9,380 nucleotides of DNA from Saprospiraceae bacterium (lineage in GTDB: Bacteria > Bacteroidota > Bacteroidia > Chitinophagales > Saprospiraceae), in contig JADZFP010000465.1 in assembly GCA_020849825.1 (NCBI GenBank), positions 1 through 9,380 on the forward strand, written 5' to 3'. The position numbers and the translations under genes were made by a program. This document shows, one piece after another, positions 1-4,911 of the stretch (the stretch's first letter is position 1; every line of letters begins with the position of its first letter). The notes beneath the pieces were generated by a model. It saw nothing but the letters and a program-made list of their open reading frames with translations. It was not told the DNA's origin and did not search any database.

Positions 1-2810
1 CTGAAAATGATCAAATACAGCCCGGCGGCGACCTTTTCTCCTTGCTCCGAACGCCCGTCCCAAATAACCTGATGTTCGCCCTGTAAATAGGTTTCACTTC
101 CCAGGTTTCTGATACTTTTGCCTTGAATATCAGCAACTTCAATGCTTAATTTGTCGCTTTCGGCGAGCTCGAAACGGCAAGCCACCGAGTCGTGGAAAGG
201 GTTGGGGCCGGGCGGCCAGATGCGCATGCGGGATTTGCCTTGTTCCTGGGTGCTCACGCCCTGCCCCTCGGTGATGCCGAGGTATTGATTTGTCGCGATA
301 TTGCCAAAAATTTCTTCCACGCCGGAGGGCCATTCCACCGTTACGCTTTCGATGCTGGCATCGGGGCCGAGTCCGAAGTGGGGCGCCAGCTGGTTTTGGC
401 CGCAATAGCCGCTCTGGGCGCTGATTTCCCGCATTTGCTCCCGCATTTGCCCGCCCGACCAGGATTTTACCCTGACCCGGGCGCCGATGGCCGAGCGGTT
501 GCTTTGCGTACCGGTGCACTGCACCACGAGCCAGTGGTTGACCGATTCGGCCGCGTGATTTTCATAGAGGTAATCCGGCTGGCTGGCATTCAGGCAATTG
601 GCCACGGCCAGGTCGAGGTCGCCGTCGCGGTCGAAATCGCCGAATGCGCAGCCATAGGACCAACCTTCATCCTTTGAGACAATTTCGGAGCTGTCGCGGG
701 TGAACGTGCCGTTGTTGTTGTTGATAAACAGGAAGTTGCTCCAGGGGCCGCCCCAAAAGGAATTGGTGGCGAATAGGTCGAGGTCGCCGTCGTTGTCGAT
801 GTCGGCCCATTGGCTGCCGAAGGTGTTGCCGCCGCTATTGACGATGGGGTCGTTGGTAATTTTTGTGAAATTACCGTTGCCGTCGTTGTGGAAAAGTACG
901 TCGTTGCCCTGGTCGTTGGCCAGAAAAACGTCCTGCAGGCCGTCGTTGTCGTAATCGCCCCAGCTGGCGCTCATGGTTTTGCCGCCGTTGTTGACCAGTG
1001 TCCCGGCCGTGATTTTGGTAAATGTGCCGTCGCCGTTGTTGGAATAGAGGTTTTCCGCCTGATTGTTTTCATTGGTCACAAAGAGGTCGAGCGTGCCGTC
1101 GTTGTTGAAGTCCGTCCAGTTGACGCAGCGGGAGATAAATGCGTCGGCGACCGGCGCGCCGCTGGTGATTTTGACAAAATTGCCGTCGCCGTTGTTGCGA
1201 TACAGGAAGTTTTTCGGGATGCCGTCGCTGTTGGTCACGTAGAGGTCGAGCAGGCCGTCGTTGTCGTAATCGCCCCAGCTGGCCGTTTCGGAATAGCCGC
1301 CGTCGGTCACGGGCGAGCCGGTCGTGATTTGGGTGAATGAGCCGTTGCCTTCGTTTCGGTAAAGCAGGTTGTTGACGCCGTACCAGTTGGCTACGAAACA
1401 ATCGTTGTCGCCGTCGTTGTCGTAATCGGCCCAGGTTGCGCCGTCGGAGGGTTTGCCGTCCGAGACGATGGGGTCGTTGTCGAGGGCCGTGAACAAGCCC
1501 TGACCGTTGTTGAGGTATAAAAAATTGTCCTCTCCGCCCTGCGGCCCATTGGAAATGAACAGGTCGAGGTCCTGGTCGCCGTCGATGTCGATCCAGTTGA
1601 CACTGCGGGAGTCGCCGGGCGTCGCGACGACGGGCGAATTGAGTACGGGGCTAAAAATCAGCGGGTTGTCGAGCCAGTTGAATACGGCGAGCGGTCCGCG
1701 CCCGGGTCCGCCGAAAGCGCCGGCATCCTGCCGCAGGCCACCCCGGGAAGGGTAGGCGGCGCGGCTGCCGTTGACGGAAAAGTCGTTGAAGGCCGGATCG
1801 GGGTTGCCCTTGTCGATACAGGGCGAGCCGGGGGAGAGCAGGAAGCGGAGCGTGTCGGCAAACAAGGGGTTGTCGTTGAAATTCCCCACGCCGTTCCAGC
1901 CGTCTTCCACGCAGGAATAGCGGATTTGAAGAGCGGCGCCATCCTGCGCGATTTGTTTGCCATCGGCTTGCGTATTGCCCCAAACGATGTTTCCGCTGCC
2001 CAGCACTTTGATGGAAAACACCCAGATGCCGCCGCCTTTGCCGCTGTTGGCACCGACCGGGCCGGGTGAATCGTTGAAAGCGATCACGTTGTTGTGCAAC
2101 TGTACCACGGTGCTTTGCCCGGCGCCGGTGGCCCAGAAACCGCCGCCCGAGTAGTTTTTGCCGCCCGAATTGTGCGCAATGACATTGTTGCGCACGACTG
2201 CGCCGGGGCAGTAGTTGAGCACAATGCCGCCCCCGTAGCCTTCGGCCTGGTTGTACACGATCAGGTTGTTTTCAATCAGCGGCGCACCTTCGCCCGAACG
2301 AATACCGCCGCCGCCCGAGCTGACCATGCCCGCACCTGCCGGCGCGACGGAGTTGTTGCGAATCACGTTGTGCCGGATGACCGGCGAGGCATATTCCGTC
2401 AGGATGCCGCCGCCTTCGCGGAAAGTGCCCGCACCCGCAGGATCGAGCCATACCGTGCCGGTTCCGCCCCGGAATGTAAAACCCTCGATCACGGTGGCCG
2501 AGCCTTCGTTTTTCCAGATCAACAGACAACTGGCCGTGTCCGGATGCGCGGGCTGGCTGCCGTCGACGACCGTTTGGGCGATCAGATCCGGATTCCGGTC
2601 TGCCCAGAATCGGCTGCTGAGTACGATGTTGCGGCCGCGCAATTGCAGGTTTTCATAATAAATACCGGGACTGACCAATACGGTGTCGCCTTCCTGGGCC
2701 GCATCGATGCCTGCCTGGATGGTCGGATACTCAGCCGGAATTTCCCGAACAGTTTGTGCGTAAAAAAGAAAAGGAAAAAAGACCCCGAGCCAGGTGCAAA
2801 TTGTTTTCAT
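1..2810 (-). CDS. Secreted beta-helix / seven-VCBS-repeat / ASPIC-UnbV protein with T9SS tail (C-terminus cut by window edge)
   Basis: The ATG is at 2810-2808 and the frame stays open to the left edge: 936 complete codons without a stop. Residues 1-18 form a signal peptide (basic start, hydrophobic core, likely cleavage after Ala in FLFYAQT). Residues about 28-325 look like a right-handed parallel beta-helix, opening with YPTIQAGIDAAQEGDTVLV and continuing with GGGI and NNxI rungs; 326-385 (SPGSPCIDKGNPD onward) resembles the end of choice-of-anchor-Q beta-helix proteins. Residues about 395-745 hold seven FG-GAP/VCBS repeats with Asp-rich, calcium-type loops such as DYDNDGLLD. Residues 758-849 match ASPIC/UnbV (GARVRV, HFGLG, VEWPSG). 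From about 860 a FlgD-like/T9SS type A domain begins (PNPF; HQVIWDGRSEQGEKVAAGLY), with probably only its last 15-25 residues missing. A surface adhesive or binding role is inferred; no enzyme active site was seen. It is transcribed divergently from the kinase operon. Confidence 0.93.
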   Translation of the reverse strand, partial: MKTICTWLGVFFPFLFYAQTVREIPAEYPTIQAGIDAAQEGDTVLVSPGIYYENLQLRGRNIVLSSRFWADRNPDLIAQTVVDGSQPAHPDTASCLLIWKNEGSATVIEGFTFRGGTGTVWLDPAGAGTFREGGGILTEYASPVIRHNVIRNNSVAPAGAGMVSSGGGGIRSGEGAPLIENNLIVYNQAEGYGGGIVLNYCPGAVVRNNVIAHNSGGKNYSGGGFWATGAGQSTVVQLHNNVIAFNDSPGPVGANSGKGGGIWVFSIKVLGSGNIVWGNTQADGKQIAQDGAALQIRYSCVEDGWNGVGNFNDNPLFADTLRFLLSPGSPCIDKGNPDPAFNDFSVNGSRAAYPSRGGLRQDAGAFGGPGRGPLAVFNWLDNPLIFSPVLNSPVVATPGDSRSVNWIDIDGDQDLDLFISNGPQGGEDNFLYLNNGQGLFTALDNDPIVSDGKPSDGATWADYDNDGDNDCFVANWYGVNNLLYRNEGNGSFTQITTGSPVTDGGYSETASWGDYDNDGLLDLYVTNSDGIPKNFLYRNNGDGNFVKITSGAPVADAFISRCVNWTDFNNDGTLDLFVTNENNQAENLYSNNGDGTFTKITAGTLVNNGGKTMSASWGDYDNDGLQDVFLANDQGNDVLFHNDGNGNFTKITNDPIVNSGGNTFGSQWADIDNDGDLDLFATNSFWGGPWSNFLFINNNNGTFTRDSSEIVSKDEGWSYGCAFGDFDRDGDLDLAVANCLNASQPDYLYENHAAESVNHWLVVQCTGTQSNRSAIGARVRVKSWSGGQMREQMREISAQSGYCGQNQLAPHFGLGPDASIESVTVEWPSGVEEIFGNIATNQYLGITEGQGVSTQEQGKSRMRIWPPGPNPFHDSVACRFELAESDKLSIEVADIQGKSIRNLGSETYLQGEHQVIWDGRSEQGEKVAAGLYLIIF
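426..449 (-). repeat. 12-bp tandem duplication in the ASPIC/UnbV domain
   Basis: Two adjacent 12-bp units differing by one base encode QMRE twice (residues 788-795). As I recall the family, ASPIC/UnbV domains have a single such turn before the REISxxSGY segment, so this looks like a small in-frame slippage insertion. It does not break the frame. Confidence 0.7.
935..968 (-). repeat. Exact 34-bp repeat, copy 1 (blade 5)
   Basis: This stretch is identical to 1250-1283. It codes for the ASWGDYDNDGL core of blade 5. The offset is 315 bp, exactly two blades, so recombination between the copies would keep the reading frame. Confidence 0.9.
1250..1283 (-). repeat. Exact 34-bp repeat, copy 2 (blade 3)
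   Basis: This is the second copy of the 34-bp exact match at 935-968, coding for the ASWGDYDNDGL core of blade 3. The other blades have diverged more at the DNA level in this segment. Confidence 0.9.
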
Positions 2811-2945
2811 AGCGCAATGTTTAGTTGTGTGTGTGCTCAAAATTCAGGGCGCGCATTTAAACCATAAAACAAGTGCTGCCGAACAACCGCTTGCGCATGA
2901 CAGACGACAGGCGCCGCCCCTGATTTTTTCCGCAATTTTGCCGCT
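2811..2945. promoter_or_regulatory. Divergent intergenic region between the secreted-protein gene and the kinase operon
   Basis: This 135-bp gap must carry the start signals for both the minus-strand secreted protein and the plus-strand kinase. No full Bacteroidota promoter is seen. A -7-like CAATTTTG (2933-2940, one mismatch to TAnnTTTG) lies just before the kinase ATG without a convincing -33 TTTG. A similar GAATTTTG lies on the minus strand before the secreted-protein gene. There is a short GT run at about 2825-2834. No clear LytTR-type repeat was recognised. Confidence 0.35.
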
Positions 2946-3989
2946 ATGAAACAGCGCTGGGTACTACATGCGGCCTACTGGCTGGCTTTTTGGTGGATAT
3001 ATGCCTACACGTATAGCCGCTACGACGGCAATGTGGTCAAATATCTGCTCAGCGAGGGCATGCAAATGCCGGCCCGGATGCTGGCTACCTACGGCGCCTT
3101 CTGGAGCCTCGGCCGACTGAACAACCGGCAGGGCAGTGTTTGGCCCGCATTTGCCGGCGCTGCGCTGGCCAATGTGGCGGGTGGCTTGCTCAACCGGCTG
3201 TTCAAACTGTGGTACATCGTTCCGGTTTATTTCCCCGACAGTACGATCGCTTTTTGGGACTGGCGTGCCATGGTCGATATTTTCGATTGCGTGCTGGCCA
3301 GCGGCGTGGCTTTGACGGTCCGGCTGTTTTACCGTCAACAGGATCTGCTGCGACGGGAAGCTGTTTTGCGGGAAGAAAAGACCGCTGCCGAGTTGCAGGC
3401 TTTGAAAAATCAGATACACCCGCATTTTTTGTTCAACACCATCAACAACCTTTATGCGCTGGCGCGGATGAAATCGGACAAAACCGCTCCGGTTGCTTTG
3501 CAACTCGCTCATTTGCTGCGCTTTGTATTGTACGAAACCCGAAAGCCCAGTATCCCGGTTGAACAGGAAGTGCAGATTTTGAAGGACTATGTCGCCCTCG
3601 AACGATTGCGCTACGATGAAGACCGGCTGTCGGTGGAGATACATTTTAATCTCGACGACCCCAAGCAACCCATCACGCCACTGCTGTTGTTGCCTTTGGT
3701 GGAAAATGCGTTCAAACACGGCGCAGGCGAGCACCGAACGGATGCCTGGGTGCGTATTTCGGTCGTTTTGCACGACAAAGTGCTCGATGTAAGGGTAGAG
3801 AATTCGGTTGATCCGCAATTCGAGGCGACTGACCCCGGCAGTGGTATCGGCCTGCAAAACATACGTCGGCAGCTCGAACTGATCTATCCGGGTAAAAATG
3901 AATTGTCGGCAGGCGTGGAAAACGAGGCCGGCAAGAGGTTTTTTCGGGCTCAACTCCGACTTGAACTGGATAAATTTTCTGCTTTATGA
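2946..3989 (+). CDS. LytS-family membrane sensor histidine kinase
   Basis: Predicted 347-residue inner-membrane kinase that autophosphorylates on His and passes phosphate to the LytTR regulator encoded next. Residues 1-128 contain about four hydrophobic segments (around 7-23, 40-56, 66-82 and 110-128), with no sizeable extracytoplasmic sensor domain. Residues about 130-155 form a charged, probably coiled-coil linker. The PF06580-type His-kinase motif is NQIHPHFLFNTINNL, with the likely phospho-acceptor His160. The ATPase half has an N-box LPLVENAFKHG (Asn254) and a G-box GSGIGLQNI (298-306). Length and order fit the family. The stop overlaps the regulator start in ATGA (3986-3989), which implies translational coupling. 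The ligand cannot be told from the sequence. Confidence 0.95.
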   Translation: MKQRWVLHAAYWLAFWWIYAYTYSRYDGNVVKYLLSEGMQMPARMLATYGAFWSLGRLNNRQGSVWPAFAGAALANVAGGLLNRLFKLWYIVPVYFPDSTIAFWDWRAMVDIFDCVLASGVALTVRLFYRQQDLLRREAVLREEKTAAELQALKNQIHPHFLFNTINNLYALARMKSDKTAPVALQLAHLLRFVLYETRKPSIPVEQEVQILKDYVALERLRYDEDRLSVEIHFNLDDPKQPITPLLLLPLVENAFKHGAGEHRTDAWVRISVVLHDKVLDVRVENSVDPQFEATDPGSGIGLQNIRRQLELIYPGKNELSAGVENEAGKRFFRAQLRLELDKFSAL

Positions 3990-4684
3990 ATTGCCTCATC
4001 GTTGAAGACGAGCCGCTGGCCGCTGCCGTTCTGGAAGATTATATCCGGCAGGTATCGTGGCTGCATTGCGTCGGGCGCTGTTCGGATGCCATGCAGGCGC
4101 TGGAAGCCTTGCACCAGCAGTCGGTCGAGGTCTTGTTTCTGGACATCCACCTGCCGGGTTTGAAAGGTCTGGACTTCCTGCGCACTCTGCGCCATCCGCC
4201 ACAGACCATTCTGACGACGGCATACCATGAGTACGCCCTGGACGGCTACGAACTTGGCGTGGTGGATTATTTACTCAAACCCATTGATTTTGAACGGTTT
4301 TTAAAATCGGTGCAAAAACTCCGCCGCCCTGAGGAAAACCGGCAGGCGGCGAGAGCCTTTCATTATTTCAATGTCAATAAAAAGATGGTGCGGGTCTGGC
4401 TCGATGAGATCGCCGTGGTGGAAAGCCTGAAAGATTACGTGCGCCTGTTTCTGGTCGACGGCACAAGCTGGGTTACGCGCAGTTCGATCAGTCAGATTGA
4501 GCAGATGCTCGACCGCCATTTGTTTTTGCGGGTGCATCGCTCGTTTCTGGTTTCCAGAGCCCACATTTCCGCTTTTACCGCCACCGAGATACATGCAGGA
4601 GGGCAGCAAATACCCATTGGGCGGCAGCACAAAGCCACCGTACTCGAAGCGCTGCGGGGTTTGGGGTTTAATGACCCGCTATGA
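3986..4684 (+). CDS. LytTR-type DNA-binding response regulator
   Basis: A 232-residue cytoplasmic regulator, partner of the kinase just upstream. Residues 1-115 form a receiver domain: acidic pocket Glu7/Asp8, phospho-acceptor Asp53 in LFLDIHLPG, switch Thr78 in TTAYHEYALDGYELGVVDYLLKP, and Lys98. Residues about 126-225 form a LytTR DNA-binding domain, with DEIAVVESLKDYVRLF and LFLRVHRSFLVS as its typical segments. The start is fixed by the 4-bp overlap with the kinase stop. The last 18 sense codons, ending in RGLGFNDPL, recur in a diverged copy at 9296-9352. No terminator-like hairpin follows the stop. Target genes are unknown; the neighbouring surface-protein genes are natural candidates by position only. 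Confidence 0.96.
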   Translation: MNCLIVEDEPLAAAVLEDYIRQVSWLHCVGRCSDAMQALEALHQQSVEVLFLDIHLPGLKGLDFLRTLRHPPQTILTTAYHEYALDGYELGVVDYLLKPIDFERFLKSVQKLRRPEENRQAARAFHYFNVNKKMVRVWLDEIAVVESLKDYVRLFLVDGTSWVTRSSISQIEQMLDRHLFLRVHRSFLVSRAHISAFTATEIHAGGQQIPIGRQHKATVLEALRGLGFNDPL

Positions 4685-4793
4685 TCGATTTTGTTGATAA
4701 TTTTGTTTATCTTTGAACACGGTTAACTGATGAAGAGTCCAGAGTTGCAGGTATGTATGATCGAAATTTTGTATCATTTGGGCATTGCGAAAA

Positions 4794-4825
4794 TTTGGCA
4801 TATTACTCAAATTTTAATATATTTG
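4794..4825 (+). promoter_or_regulatory. Bacteroidota-type promoter (TTTG-N20-TATATTTG)
   Basis: TTTG at 4794-4797 and TATATTTG at 4818-4825 are separated by 20 bp. This matches the Bacteroidota primary sigma pattern (-33 TTTG, -7 TAnnTTTG, spacing about 19-21). Transcription would begin only a few bases further on, at or just past the ATG at 4828. The message would then be nearly leaderless, or would start below that ATG. Confidence 0.55.
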
Positions 4826-4827
4826 TT

Positions 4828-4911
4828 ATGAAAAAACACGCTATTTTAAAGTTGAATTCTTTGTTTTTGCGGGGGGGTAATTTTTATTCCGATGGTTTGC
4901 TTTTTGCTTAA
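4828..4911 (+). other. Out-of-frame signal-peptide start of the 931-codon gene
   Basis: The ATG at 4828 opens MKKHAILKLNSLFLRGG and then runs into a stop at 4909-4911 after 27 codons. Just downstream of the G-run, the frame of the following gene reads VIFIPMVCFLLNRGISQ. If one G were absent, the two would join into a textbook Sec signal peptide: basic n-region MKKHAILKLNSLFLRG, hydrophobic core VIFIPMVCFLL, then a polar stretch before the mature protein. This is the strongest reason to place the true start of the downstream gene here rather than at 4892. Confidence 0.75.
4871..4877 (+). repeat. Seven-G homopolymer at the frame break
   Basis: A run of seven G follows a C at 4870. It lies exactly where the frame must change to link the start at 4828 with the long frame beginning at 4892. 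Six G restore one continuous frame. It may be a sequencing error, a fixed frameshift or a phase-variable tract; the sequence alone cannot separate these. Confidence 0.8.

Larger units (their letters stand above)
560..1640 (-). repeat. Seven tandem FG-GAP/VCBS repeats (propeller blades)
   Basis: Within the large minus-strand gene, seven copies of a W-x-D-x-D-x-DG-x-x-D-L/V motif are seen. The aligned aromatic residue falls at protein positions 406, 460, 512, 565, 617, 668 and 723, so the spacing is 51-55 residues. Loops read DIDGDQDLD, DYDNDGDND, DYDNDGLLD, DFNNDGTLD, DYDNDGLQD, DIDNDGDLD and DFDRDGDLD, the usual calcium-loop pattern of VCBS repeats. In six blades the leading residue is Trp; in the last it is Phe. 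Seven blades is the count expected for a closed integrin-alpha-like beta-propeller; that closure is an inference. Confidence 0.9.
4685..4891 (+). other. AT-rich intergenic region before the 931-codon gene
   Basis: About 200 bp of clearly lower GC than its neighbours. It contains a TATCTTTG at 4708-4715 (fits the -7 box, but with no -33 partner at the right distance), a much better promoter match at 4794-4825, an ATG at 4828 and a run of seven G at 4871-4877. No RNA gene was recognised. Two similar motifs, around 4761-4771 and 4788-4798, are imperfect repeats of unknown meaning. Confidence 0.5.

Noticed and set aside
560..1640. CRISPR-like or other non-coding repeat array
   Set aside because: The periodicity is that of protein repeats of 51-55 codons with diverged DNA; there are no identical repeats with unique spacers.
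2094..2867. Plus-strand open frames opposite the large minus-strand gene, including this 257-codon one and 810-1340
   Set aside because: They mirror the Gly/Asn/Asp-rich repeats of the real minus-strand gene and encode repetitive, domain-free peptides. The minus-strand frame is continuous with a signal peptide and known domains.
2964..3953. Long open frame (329 codons) on the minus strand opposite the kinase gene
   Set aside because: The plus strand carries all kinase motifs in order. The antisense frame has no recognisable domain and is a by-product of the codon bias.
4681..4716. Tiny open frame starting in the regulator stop (ATG at 4681)
   Set aside because: It has only 11 codons, no family or conservation signal, and arises from the CTATGA overlap.
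4685..4827. LytTR binding repeats for the regulator upstream of the 931-codon gene
   Set aside because: I looked for the paired 9-bp direct-repeat pattern known for LytTR proteins. The nearest match (around ACGGTTAAC) misses key positions and has no partner.
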